Assembly (NCBI RefSeq): GCF_947495025.1
Contig: NZ_CANLXG010000001.1
Coordinates: 186,001-250,000 of the forward strand
Direction of reading: 5' to 3'
DNA: 64,000 nucleotides
DNA from: an uncultured Roseobacter sp.
GTDB lineage: Bacteria > Pseudomonadota > Alphaproteobacteria > Rhodobacterales > Rhodobacteraceae
Below, piece by piece: positions 1 through 7,904 of the stretch. Both the position numbers and the translations under genes were made by a program. The notes under the pieces were generated by a model. The model saw only the letters and a list, made by a program, of their open reading frames with translations, had not been told where the DNA came from and searched no databases. How positions within the stretch are numbered: position 1 is the first letter of the stretch; each line of letters starts with the position of its first letter.

Positions 1-259
1 CATCCAGCTTTCCCGCAACCACTTCGCCGGCGGCCTCGACAATCGCGTTGCCACGTTCTGCATCAAGTTTGCCAAGTTCCATGTTGGCCTGTGCACACGC
101 CTTTTTGATCACGCCAAGTGCCCGCACGATTGCAACGGGTTGCTTTTCCCAGCCAATGGGGAAGTTCATGATGGAGCGCTGCGTCTGGGCACCCCAGTAT
201 TTGTCTGCGGGAACTTCAAGAGGGCCAAAGCTGTCGGTTTCGGTGCGGGTCTGGGACAT
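1..259 (-). CDS. fumC: Fumarate hydratase class II, N-terminal part (cut by window edge)
   Basis: Only the first 86 codons are visible; the gene continues past base 1. The N-terminus reads [20 protein letters not shown] and runs on into YWGAQTQRS, the typical opening of class II fumarase, the TCA-cycle enzyme that hydrates fumarate to malate in the cytoplasm. The active-site regions lie outside the window. The start is the ATG at 259; aspartase and argininosuccinate lyase belong to the same superfamily, but the N-terminal wording fits fumarase best. It is transcribed away from the exported protein at 434. Confidence 0.9.
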   Translation of the reverse strand, partial: MSQTRTETDSFGPLEVPADKYWGAQTQRSIMNFPIGWEKQPVAIVRALGVIKKACAQANMELGKLDAERGNAIVEAAGEVVAGKLD

Positions 260-433
260 GGGTGGCTCCGTGCGTGAATTGCGTCGCACCGGGTGTACCG
301 CTGCATGTGGCGCGGTGCAACGGCCAGATCGCTGCGAAGTGCCGCAGGGTGAGAGATTGCATGATGCGCTTTGTGCTCTAAGTTATATCTGGAGGATATG
401 AATACGCAGGCCCGTTTAGGAGGAAAGATCAAT

Positions 434-988
434 ATGAACAGGTCTCTGGCTGCGACCCGGTTGTTCCTGATGCGCTGCCTGGCTGTCATGGCACTCGTTC
501 TCGTGGCATCCGTTGTTCAGGCCGATATTGAACGCTTTGTCGGGAGTTACGAGGGCAGCGCGGATGTGGTGTCCGCCGATGGCTCGACGCGACCGCGCGA
601 CATGAGCGTCACGATCGGCACGACACAGGAAGGGTATACCGTCAGCTGGACATCAACGACCTATCGTCCGAACGGAACGGCCAAAGAAAAATCCTATTCC
701 ATCGAATTTGTCCCCAGCGACCGGGCCGATGTCTTTGCTTCTGCAATGAAGCGCAATGTGTTCGGTCATTCGGTCCAGCTGGATCCCATGAAAGGCGAGC
801 CCTATGTGTGGAGCCGGATTGATGGGGACACACTCAGCGTCTATTCACTTTTCGTGGCCGAGGACGGGGGGTACGAAATCCAGCAGTTCAACCGCACCCT
901 GACCGAAGGCGGCCTGACGCTCGAATATCAGTCGGTCCGCAATGGCGAGATACAGCGTACTGTGACCACGTTTCTGAAAAAGATCTGA
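434..988 (+). CDS. Exported protein of unknown function, 184 aa
   Basis: The frame stays open upstream, but ATG 434 follows a strong AGGAGG ribosome site at 418-423 and yields a clear Sec signal peptide: a basic start, a hydrophobic stretch (CLAVMALVLVASVV) and an AQA/ADI-like cleavage region around residue 30. The mature part of about 155 residues is rich in Thr and Ser and in beta-prone segments with no motif I recognise. It ends two bases before the stop of the convergent sspB gene. Probably periplasmic; function unknown. Confidence 0.75.
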   Translation: MNRSLAATRLFLMRCLAVMALVLVASVVQADIERFVGSYEGSADVVSADGSTRPRDMSVTIGTTQEGYTVSWTSTTYRPNGTAKEKSYSIEFVPSDRADVFASAMKRNVFGHSVQLDPMKGEPYVWSRIDGDTLSVYSLFVAEDGGYEIQQFNRTLTEGGLTLEYQSVRNGEIQRTVTTFLKKI

Positions 989-990
989 GG

Positions 991-1506
991 TTATTTGCGG
1001 AAGCTGTCCAGCGACACGATCTCTGCATCCCCGGGTTTGTCATCCCCGTCTTCTGAAACCGTGTTGACCGCATCGTCATTTTTGCGGGCAGCTGGCAGTT
1101 TTGCCGGCAAGGGTGACGCCTCATCTGAGGTGTCTTCGTCCCCTTCGTCGTCCTGCTGGGTTTCAAACCGCAGGCCGAACTCAACAGACGGGTCCACAAA
1201 CGTGCGTATCGCGTCATAGGGGATATAAAGCGGCTCTGGCGCATCACCGAAGTTCAGCGTAACCGCAAAGCCTTCTTCTCCGACATCCAGATTATCGTAC
1301 CAGTGCTGCATGACCACGGTCATCTCGCCGGGATACCGGTCAGAGAGCCAGTCGGCGAGCTCTGCATCCGGGTGGCTGGTGTCAAAAGTGATGAAAAAGT
1401 GGTGCGCGCCAGGCAGGCCATTGTCTGACACATCCTGAAGAACCTTGCGGATCAGGCCACGCATGGCGTCGTGCATTAGGTTTCCGTAGTCGATGCTTCG
1501 GCTCAT
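991..1506 (-). CDS. sspB: SspB-family ClpXP adaptor
   Basis: A 171-residue protein starting MSRSIDYGNLMHDAMRGLIR. Residues 1-110 form the SspB fold that binds ssrA-tagged peptides, with the family wording GAHHFFITFDT and a hydrophobic beta-core. A long acidic, low-complexity linker follows (QQDDEGDEDTSDE), ending in a short conserved tail (EIVSLDSFRK) of the kind that docks on ClpX. It should deliver tmRNA-tagged stalled products to the ClpXP protease. The frame extends 15 codons upstream, but ATG 1506 matches the family start. The tmRNA gene itself lies 3 kb away in this window. Confidence 0.85.
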   Translation of the reverse strand: MSRSIDYGNLMHDAMRGLIRKVLQDVSDNGLPGAHHFFITFDTSHPDAELADWLSDRYPGEMTVVMQHWYDNLDVGEEGFAVTLNFGDAPEPLYIPYDAIRTFVDPSVEFGLRFETQQDDEGDEDTSDEASPLPAKLPAARKNDDAVNTVSEDGDDKPGDAEIVSLDSFRK

Positions 1507-1590
1507 GGGGTTCCCCCGCGCGGTCAGACACGCAAAGCATAGCTGATTCATCAGCGGAGGAAAGAGGCAGCATCCGCAATTCCGGCAAAA

Positions 1591-2835
1591 TCAGAAGAGA
1601 CTGGTCAGCAGTCCGCAGAGTGCCATCAAAACCAGCGTCGGCAGGATGCCAGGGCGCAGAACCAGCATCAGCGTGGCGGCAAGCGTAGTAAGCAGAACCG
1701 CAACGGGATCAACCGACGCCGGAACGGGCAGGGGAGCGGCCAGAAACCGGTCTGTCTCGACGTGGCTGAAGATTACATGGATGGCAAACCAGACGGCGAG
1801 GTTCAGAATGACCCCGACCACCGCTGCGGTAATCGCTTCAAGCGCTGCTGCAAGCCGCGGGCGCGCACTGATCACATCGAGATACGGACCCGCGAGAAAG
1901 ATCCACAGAAAACACGGTGTGAACGTCACCCAGAGGGCCACAGCGCCGGCCGCGAGCGCCATCGGGAGCCCGCCCTGCGCGTATCCTGCCAGCAGAGCCA
2001 CAAATTCAGTCACCAGGATCAGCGGGCCGGGTGTCGTTTCCGCCAGCCCCAGAGCGTCTATCATCTGCTCGGTCGAGATCCACCCGAAATCAGTGACAAC
2101 GGCCTGCGTCATCCATGCCAGTACGGCATAGGCCCCGCCGAAGGTAACGATTGCGAGTTTGGAGAAAAACAGAGCAACATCAGACAGGAAAGGCTGATCC
2201 AGAGCCAGAAGGCAAGCGACCGGCAACAGCCACAGCGCGCCCCAGATCAGCAGTGTTCTCAGGCTTTGCGGGTTTTGTGGTGGCGGTGTGTCTGCGGGTG
2301 CTGTGCCCGTCGCTGTTGCATATCCCCAGATCCCGGCGGCGATCACGATTATCGGGAAGGGCAGGCCGAGCAGGAACAACCCCAGAAAGGCCAGCAGGGC
2401 CAGTGTCCAGGCCACAGGGGACCGAAGTGACCGACGGGCCACCTTGTGCAGCGCCTGCAGCACGATGACGACGACTGCGGCTTTGACACCGGTAAAAGCG
2501 GCCTGGACGAGGGGGACCTGTCCATAGACGGCGTAGCCAAGCGCAAGGGCGAGTATCACCAGCGCCCCGGGCAGTACGAAAAGCACGCCGGCAAGCAGGC
2601 CGCCTGGTACACCGCGCATCCGCCATCCTGTATAGGTTGCCAGCTGCATCGCCTCCGGTCCTGGCAGCAACATGCACAGGGAGAGGGCGCGCAGATAGTC
2701 CTGCTCTTTGAGCCAGCGCTGCTCGTCCACCAGTACACGGTGCATCAGCGCGATCTGGGCTGCGGGGCCGCCAAACGACAGCAGGCCAATCCGTCCGAAA
2801 ACGCGGAACATCTCCTGATACTCCGGCGCGCTCAT
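1591..2835 (-). CDS. chrA: Chromate transporter ChrA
   Basis: A 414-residue integral membrane protein of the CHR family with two homologous halves. Each half begins with the family signature: FGRIGLLSFGGPAAQIALMH near the N-terminus and FSKLAIVTFGGAYAVLAWM near residue 225. About ten hydrophobic segments are seen. The long two-domain form expels chromate from the cytoplasm. The start overlaps the stop of the upstream rhodanese/ChrB gene by 4 bases (2832-2835), indicating translational coupling. The C-terminus ends in a hydrophobic helix. Confidence 0.9.
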   Translation of the reverse strand: MSAPEYQEMFRVFGRIGLLSFGGPAAQIALMHRVLVDEQRWLKEQDYLRALSLCMLLPGPEAMQLATYTGWRMRGVPGGLLAGVLFVLPGALVILALALGYAVYGQVPLVQAAFTGVKAAVVVIVLQALHKVARRSLRSPVAWTLALLAFLGLFLLGLPFPIIVIAAGIWGYATATGTAPADTPPPQNPQSLRTLLIWGALWLLPVACLLALDQPFLSDVALFFSKLAIVTFGGAYAVLAWMTQAVVTDFGWISTEQMIDALGLAETTPGPLILVTEFVALLAGYAQGGLPMALAAGAVALWVTFTPCFLWIFLAGPYLDVISARPRLAAALEAITAAVVGVILNLAVWFAIHVIFSHVETDRFLAAPLPVPASVDPVAVLLTTLAATLMLVLRPGILPTLVLMALCGLLTSLF

Positions 2836-3638
2836 GAAGCCTCTGGCAGTGCGTGGGTTGTTTCTGACTGCCCGTCGCGCGCCCAGCGATAGAGTGCGTC
2901 GTAAAGGGACAGGCCTGCTTCCAGCTGCGCCGCATCGTCGGAATACATGCGCGCAAGGCCAACGGACAGCGCCATCAGGCCGGCAGCCTCCGGTGCAAGG
3001 TCATGCATGTTTGTGTCTGCGCCGCGGATGACACGTGCCATGCGCGCCAGCGGCTGTGTCTTCAGGCCAAAGCCTGCAAGCATTTCATCGAATGTACAGT
3101 TGCCACCCTGATGGGTCCGCCGCGCGCCCGGGGCATCAAAGGATACTGCCCCGTAATGCACGGCGACACCTTCTACCTCTGATGGCGGCACAAAGAGAAA
3201 GCGCGCAGCCGGGTCGACAAAACGCCGGATGAGCCAGGGGCAGGCGATCCGGTCGACACGCGGCCTGTGGCGCGTCACCCACCGACTGCCGCGCAGGGGA
3301 TCTGGCAGGGCCGCGGCCGGGATGCGGGGCAGGCCAGCAGCCTTCCAGCCCTCGTTCCCGCCCTCGAGTACTTCGGCGCGGATGCCGTCCGTACGTAAAA
3401 GCGCCGCTGCACCCTGGCTGAGCTTGAGGCCTTTCTGGCAGATCGTAATGACATGCCGCCCGGCCAGCTCCGGCACCAGCGCTTCCAGACGGTCATGCGG
3501 GTATCGCCTGGCCGTTGGGATCACACAGGGGTCTTTCTCAAAATCTTCGTCCAGCGTGACATCAATCAGAACCGGCGCAGACGGCGTACCGATCATGCGC
3601 ATCAGTGCATCGGGGGAAATATTCCGGAAACGGGCCAT
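2832..3638 (-). CDS. Rhodanese-ChrB fusion protein, chromate resistance
   Basis: A 268-residue protein in two parts. Residues 1-110 are a rhodanese domain with a catalytic-loop cysteine in the context TICQKGLKLSQG. Residues 115-260 match the ChrB C-terminal (chromate resistance exported-protein-like) domain: SRWVTRHRPRVDRIACPWLI, then FVPP, THQGGNCTFDEML and ARVIRGADTN. It is the first gene of a two-gene operon with chrA. In known chr systems ChrB acts as a chromate-responsive regulator or accessory protein; the rhodanese could supply sulfur or reducing chemistry. Substrate and exact role are inferred. Confidence 0.8.
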   Translation of the reverse strand: MARFRNISPDALMRMIGTPSAPVLIDVTLDEDFEKDPCVIPTARRYPHDRLEALVPELAGRHVITICQKGLKLSQGAAALLRTDGIRAEVLEGGNEGWKAAGLPRIPAAALPDPLRGSRWVTRHRPRVDRIACPWLIRRFVDPAARFLFVPPSEVEGVAVHYGAVSFDAPGARRTHQGGNCTFDEMLAGFGLKTQPLARMARVIRGADTNMHDLAPEAAGLMALSVGLARMYSDDAAQLEAGLSLYDALYRWARDGQSETTHALPEAS

Positions 3639-3752
3639 GGCAAAGCATCCTCAACGTGAACAGGATGCGATCAATGGGCCGGAGCCTCACGGGGCGATCG
3701 CGAAGCCCCACCACACGGTGATGCCATGTAACGCAACATCGGTCAATCGCTG

Positions 3753-4205
3753 TCAGTGCAGGCGGGTTCCGGTCAGCAGCAGAGCATGACAATCAGCCGG
3801 CAGCTGACCCAGCTGTTCAAAAAAACGGATGAAGTCGAAGGCCGGATAGCTTTCAGCAATCCTGTCTCCGGCTATCCGAGCTGTGACCTGCTGATTGACG
3901 CAGATCGTTTTGTCTGTCCCGATCTGCCGGCAGTGAATTTCCATCATCACACTGATCCAGTCGCCCTGCTCAGTGGTTCGCACAAAGGTAACGCGGATAT
4001 CTTCTACCAGGCTGTTGAAAACAGTGATCCATTCCCGCAGCTCATTCGGCTCGGACACAAGGTTGGGGATCAGGCTGTAGCCACCGGCATGGGAGTTTTC
4101 AGTGTTCTGCAACAGCAACTCATCCATTGCATCAAGATCACTGTTCTCCCAGACGCGCGTGTACCAGTCTCTGAGGATGCTGAGGTTTGGAGTCATCTGT
4201 ATCAT
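3753..4205 (-). CDS. SnoaL/NTF2-like protein, 150 aa
   Basis: The protein has the size and pattern of the SnoaL-like ester cyclase family: an N-terminal helix (ILRDWYTRVWENSDLDAMDELL), a middle segment NELREWITVFNSLVEDIRVTF and C-terminal strands ending RIAESYPAFDFIRFFEQLGQLP. Members have a cone-shaped fold with a hydrophobic pocket; many are of unknown substrate. ATG 4205 and an in-frame ATG three codons later (4196) are both possible starts. It lies alone between the tmRNA gene and the chromate genes, on the same strand as both. Confidence 0.7.
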   Translation of the reverse strand: MIQMTPNLSILRDWYTRVWENSDLDAMDELLLQNTENSHAGGYSLIPNLVSEPNELREWITVFNSLVEDIRVTFVRTTEQGDWISVMMEIHCRQIGTDKTICVNQQVTARIAGDRIAESYPAFDFIRFFEQLGQLPADCHALLLTGTRLH

Positions 4206-4292
4206 ATCCGTTCGCGCAGATGATACACCGGCGCCAGTTGCAGATGTCTTAACAGACCTCCGAAACGCCGGGTGCCGACAGTGAGGGGAAGT

Positions 4293-4600
4293 GCAGGCTT
4301 CTGTTGCCAGGTGCCTGCGAACCCCGCCTCACGCGGCTAGGCGAGAGGACTTAGATTTCGGTAGATCCGACTGCTTACGCAGCCATTGCCACCGGAGCAC
4401 GATTGTCATTTGCAATTGTACATTTTGAACCGATAACGGTGGTATCTCACCGGGACAAAGCCACACCTTTACACGTTCGTCGATCCTGTTTCGGCCCCAT
4501 GATCCTCAAATGAAGGATGTTGGTGGAGCCGCCGGGTACCGCCCCCGGGTCCGATCCGCTTATTCCGTGCACGTTTATGCCCATAGTTCCGAAGAACATT
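4293..4600 (-). ncRNA. ssrA: Two-piece, circularly permuted tmRNA (ssrA)
   Basis: Read on the minus strand, the acceptor piece comes first and ends in CGGCTCCACCA (3' end at 4521). A 22-base spacer (4499-4520) that can fold into a small hairpin follows, then the coding piece beginning GGGGCCGAAACAGGATCGAC (5' end at 4498). GGGGCCG pairs with CGGCUCC to make the 7-bp acceptor stem. The tag reading frame at 4413-4378 encodes ANDNRAPVAMAA, followed by TAA at 4377-4375. A GCAGGC/GCCTGC hairpin (4293-4318) closes the transcript. The acceptor-piece 5' end near 4600 and the exact 3' end of the coding piece are approximate. Confidence 0.93.
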
Positions 4601-4714
4601 TCCAATATAGGGGCACTCGCCGTATTGCTCAAGTGCAGGCGGAAATATTCAGAGTCCATATTTATCGTTTATATATCATAAACTTACGCTGGTAAGCTGA
4701 AGTGGCAACGCGGC

Positions 4715-5077
4715 TCAGAACACAGCAGTGTGGTTGAACCCGATCAGAGATGCGGCCAGGGCGGCTTCAATTCCGCCAAAAATCAGCACTTTCTGCGTCG
4801 GAGGCGCGTCCAGCGCAAGCGACACCAGACGACCCAGTGCAGCACCGACAAAAGCAAAGCCGATCATCGCATGGGCAACCGGGTCACCGATAACAATGGC
4901 CGCTGCGCCTGCAATAACAAACAACCCGCCCATAGAGGCGCGGAGTTCTGAAAGCCCCATCGTTGATCCGGTGGTTTCCAGGTCCAGAGCTGCAGCCGTA
5001 TACCGCGGTGCCAGGAACCCGAAAAGGCCGAAGGCGATGGTCAGCACACAACAGATGATACTTACGATTTCTCCCAT
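4715..5077 (-). CDS. DUF4345-like small membrane protein
   Basis: A 120-residue protein with four hydrophobic segments: IVSIICCVLTIAFGLFGFLA, a middle pair around GGLFVIAGAAAIVIG and AMIGFAFVGAALGRLVSLAL, and a final VLIFGGIEAALAASLIGF. The central motif of the form LRASMGG...GRLVSLALD fits the DUF4345 family of unknown function. An almost equally long frame on the opposite strand lacks such structure. ATG 5077 is the only good start. Confidence 0.7.
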   Translation of the reverse strand: MGEIVSIICCVLTIAFGLFGFLAPRYTAAALDLETTGSTMGLSELRASMGGLFVIAGAAAIVIGDPVAHAMIGFAFVGAALGRLVSLALDAPPTQKVLIFGGIEAALAASLIGFNHTAVF

Positions 5078-5398
5078 GCCGGAGATCTAGGTGGTTTCCC
5101 GGCAACTGCAAGAACACTGCGAAAGGAATTGATATTCAACGATTCAATCAGTGGTAGAAATGAGGTAAATGCGTCATCAGACTTCCGGAACCTGCCCGTC
5201 TGTGTTATGGTTGATGTGTCGGAGGGAGAGCCGGCAACTGTAAATTGCGTATTTTATTTTGTGCCGGTACCGGGGCGCGCTGTGTGTGCTGCCTTGTGGC
5301 CTTACGCGGTGGTCGTACGCGGCTGCCGTGGATTTGAATTATTGGAATTTTCCGGGAGTGTTACGCACCAGGCGTTTCCTGCCCGTTCGGAGGTTGCG
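5078..5398. other. Intergenic region, divergent promoters presumed
   Basis: These 321 bases separate the DUF4345 gene from the GAF gene. An open frame runs back from the GAF gene to 5129, but its translation has no GAF-family residues and no ribosome site. No RNA gene, repeat or strong hairpin was seen. Confidence 0.4.
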
Positions 5399-5854
5399 AT
5401 GTCAGGCATCGGAATTTCAGACTCTGCGGTCGATGTTGCAGGATGGCTGCTGCGCTGTGTTGGCGCGGGCAGCGTTCTGATAACCGAAACTCTGGAGGAT
5501 CGACATGTGGTGCATGCGCACCGCGGCCCGCGCCTGCCAGAGCATCTGCGTCACGAGCTGCCCATAGGGTATCCGGTGTGCGAACACACAGTTGCAATGG
5601 GGTTCCCTCTGGTCGTCGATGACGCTTTCAACCACCCACTGCTTCGCGGGAACCCGGCCGTTTCTGAACTGGGTATAGGGTCGTACGCCGGAGCACCGAT
5701 GTTCCGTGAAAACGGCGAAGCTGCCGGAACCGTCTGCGCGATGTTACCTCATATCCATCGCTGGCGCCCCGAGCAGATAGAGGCCATTCTGACGGCGACA
5801 AAAACAGCAGAAAAACTTCTGTTCAGAAGCCGCCCGGCCCGGCGCTGGTATTGA
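5399..5854 (+). CDS. GAF-domain protein, 151 aa
   Basis: ATG 5399, preceded by GGAGGTTGCG, gives a compact single-domain protein. It shows GAF features: AGWLLRCVGAGSVLITETLED near the start, the segment PIGYPVCEHTVAMGFPLVVDDAFNHP, and IGSYAGAPMFRENGEAAGTVC near residue 105. The C/H/D pattern resembles GAF proteins that sit ahead of sensor or PAS modules, but no output domain is present. It could be a small-molecule or redox sensor; the ligand cannot be read from sequence. The next gene follows on the same strand. Confidence 0.7.
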   Translation: MSGIGISDSAVDVAGWLLRCVGAGSVLITETLEDRHVVHAHRGPRLPEHLRHELPIGYPVCEHTVAMGFPLVVDDAFNHPLLRGNPAVSELGIGSYAGAPMFRENGEAAGTVCAMLPHIHRWRPEQIEAILTATKTAEKLLFRSRPARRWY

Positions 5855-5940
5855 CATCTTTCTGACTACACTTAAGGTTGAGAATATCTTTACGGAATGT
5901 TAATTCCGCCTTCCAGAATTCAGTGCGATCCTACACCTCT

Positions 5941-6312
5941 ATGTCTTCGAGCCTTATCTCAACCGGCAAGTCCGACCATCCGGGGCTGTCAGACGAAGAA
6001 GACGTGTTCGCGGTCGACACTGTGCTCAGTGACGCCGAGAAAGCGCATATTGTCCGTTCCTTTTTTGACCTGGCCGATGCGGTTATGGACGAAGTGCGGG
6101 ATGATATTGAGCAGAGCGAGTCACTGTCACTGATGCGTATCGGCGAACTGATCGACAAACACAGTCAGCCCGGGTCGGCCCGACACATGAAGAACATCTG
6201 GCGTGCGCTGCAGTATCTTGTCGATGCATCGCTCGACGAACGTGCGGCTGCCGAAGAAGCCGCCCGCGGCACAGTTACGACAAGACCCGGCAGGCCTGAC
6301 GGCTCACTCTGA
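5941..6312 (+). CDS. Unknown acidic protein, 123 aa
   Basis: Reading from ATG 5941 gives MSSSLISTGKSDHPGLSDEE followed by a helical, acidic protein with segments KAHIVRSFFDLADAVMDEVR and ARHMKNIWRALQYLVDASLD. No family is recognised. A TTG at 5878 would add 21 residues; neither start has a clear ribosome site. It follows the GAF gene by about 90 bases on the same strand and its stop overlaps the convergent GntR gene by 9 bases, so it might be a partner of the GAF protein. Confidence 0.55.
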   Translation: MSSSLISTGKSDHPGLSDEEDVFAVDTVLSDAEKAHIVRSFFDLADAVMDEVRDDIEQSESLSLMRIGELIDKHSQPGSARHMKNIWRALQYLVDASLDERAAAEEAARGTVTTRPGRPDGSL

Positions 6313-7041
6313 CGCTGCCCGCGCCTTTGCTTCAAAGACACTCGTTGCAAGCGCCTGCGTTTCCTGTTCGAGAGACGAAAGGGCTTCCTGTGTCTTCAGG
6401 CCGTGATGCTCTTCAAGGGCATCGGCAATTGCAGTGTGGATTTCGACGATTCTGCTGCGGGATCTGGCTGTAAATGTAATCATATTCATCAGCGGCTGCA
6501 TCGCCTCTACCGCGCCGGCGAGTTGATAACTCAGCACCGGGTTGCAGGCGCCATCCACCAGCGCCCGGTGAAAGGCCACGTCTGACGCACAGAAAGCCTC
6601 GTCCGTGAGGCCGGGCTGGCCCTGACGGTGAATTTCTGCGCGCATCGTGGCCAGGTGGTCAGGGGTCCGCCGTTCCGCAGACAGCGGTGCGCAGGCCCGT
6701 TCCAGCGCATAGCGTGCTTCGCATGCGGTCTCGAATTTAACCGCGTTCATGCTGAGCAGCAGGGTCGAAGTGGTGATCTGCTGCGGATAGGCGGCCTCAA
6801 AGCTCAGGCGGTTCACAAATGCGCCACCCGTGGCACCGCGCTGCGTGCGGATGAGGCTTTGAGCCGCGAGCCGCTTGAGCGCTTCGCGCACTGTCGGCCG
6901 GGACACATTGAAGTGCTCGGCCAGTTCAGCCTCCGAGGGCAGGCGTTCGTCGACGATCAGTGTGCCGTCAACAATTGCATCACGGATGGCACCCGCAATC
7001 TGGGCGGACAGATCAGCAGGACTGTCAGGATCAATTTTCAT
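6304..7041 (-). CDS. GntR-family regulator, FCD/FadR subgroup
   Basis: A 245-residue regulator. The N-terminal winged helix-turn-helix contains LPSEAELAEHFNVSRPTVRE, the GntR signature. Residues 95-235 are an all-helical FCD ligand-binding domain, with DVAFHRALVDGACNP and a later EIHTAIADALEEHH supplying the Asp/His residues that usually hold a metal. It is transcribed divergently from the DUF2182-DUF1326-DinB-dmdA-acuI run with 71 bases between the starts, so control of that run is the obvious inference. Ligand unknown; an organic acid such as acrylate or a DMSP product would fit. Confidence 0.88.
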   Translation of the reverse strand: MKIDPDSPADLSAQIAGAIRDAIVDGTLIVDERLPSEAELAEHFNVSRPTVREALKRLAAQSLIRTQRGATGGAFVNRLSFEAAYPQQITTSTLLLSMNAVKFETACEARYALERACAPLSAERRTPDHLATMRAEIHRQGQPGLTDEAFCASDVAFHRALVDGACNPVLSYQLAGAVEAMQPLMNMITFTARSRSRIVEIHTAIADALEEHHGLKTQEALSSLEQETQALATSVFEAKARAASE

Positions 7042-7112
7042 ATGTCTTACATTTATTGTTTGCCCGTTTTCTAATTGTCTGGCATTTGAAAGGCAAGAAC
7101 AAGGGACTCACC

Positions 7113-7901
7113 ATGCAGGGCATACTCCGCTCCACTCTCTGGCTCGGCTTCTTCGCGGCGATCCTCGCGGCGTGGTGGGTCATGTATGCCATGAGTGTGG
7201 ATATGGACGTTGATCTGCTGGGGCGCCCGGGTGAAATCGGCGCGCGCATGGCGGCGATGGACCCGCGGATGCCCATGTACATGCCAATGGCAAACTTCGG
7301 GCCGCTGTTTGCGATGTGGGCGATCATGATGGCGGCAATGATGCTGCCAACGCTGGTGCCGACGCTGCGGGCCTATGAGGACCTGATGCACAGTGCCAAC
7401 GGCACGCGGGCAGGGTGGCTGGCCGTTCTGCTGGGATATTTCATCGTCTGGGTCGCCTTTGCGGCGCTGATCACCGGCGCGCAGCTCGCTCTGCTTTTCG
7501 GCGGCGTCGTCGACATGCTTGGCATTGCGAAATCGCCGTGGTTTGCCGGTGGGCTGCTGGGTGCAGTTGGCCTCTTTCAGTTCACCCGCACCAAAGAATT
7601 GTGTCACGGTGTCTGTCATGCACCGGCGATGTATTTCCTGGGGCACTGGCGTACCGGCTTTGCCGGCGGTCTGCGCATGGGTCTCGGTCTGGGCGCCTAT
7701 TGCGTCGGCTGCTGCTGGGGGTTCATGGCGCTGGGATTTGTCGGCGGGGTCATGAACCTCGCCTGGATGGGACTCGCCACGCTTTTCATGGTGATCGAAA
7801 AGCTGCCTCAGGTAGGGCATTATGTGACACGGCCAATGGGCTTTGCGCTGGTTCCTGCAGGTCTCGCCCTGCCGGTCTGGCACATCTTTACGGGAGGATA
7901 G
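7113..7901 (+). CDS. DUF2182 integral membrane protein
   Basis: A 262-residue protein with about seven membrane segments. Family features are a Met-rich stretch (MAAMDPRMPMYMPMANF), then WAIMMAAMMLPTLVPTLRAY, and the later FTRTKELCHGVCHAP and GAYCVGCCWGFMA motifs. DUF2182 proteins are predicted metal-binding membrane proteins that usually sit beside DUF1326, as here. The frame is open upstream of ATG 7113, but that reading would run into the promoter region and contains no membrane segment. First gene of the run leading to dmdA. Confidence 0.85.
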   Translation: MQGILRSTLWLGFFAAILAAWWVMYAMSVDMDVDLLGRPGEIGARMAAMDPRMPMYMPMANFGPLFAMWAIMMAAMMLPTLVPTLRAYEDLMHSANGTRAGWLAVLLGYFIVWVAFAALITGAQLALLFGGVVDMLGIAKSPWFAGGLLGAVGLFQFTRTKELCHGVCHAPAMYFLGHWRTGFAGGLRMGLGLGAYCVGCCWGFMALGFVGGVMNLAWMGLATLFMVIEKLPQVGHYVTRPMGFALVPAGLALPVWHIFTGG

Positions 7902-7904
7902 GAC

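Noticed and set aside
4447..4659. A 70-codon protein-like frame at the tmRNA locus
   Set aside because: The bases are accounted for by tmRNA pieces with pairing acceptor stem and tag.
5129..5398. N-terminal extension of the GAF protein by 90 codons
   Set aside because: It lacks a ribosome site and any domain, whereas ATG 5399 is preceded by GGAGGTTGCG and starts the GAF fold.
5851..5876. TTGACA at 5851 as a promoter for the 123-residue protein
   Set aside because: No acceptable -10 box at 16-18 bases downstream; TACACT lies only 10 bases away.
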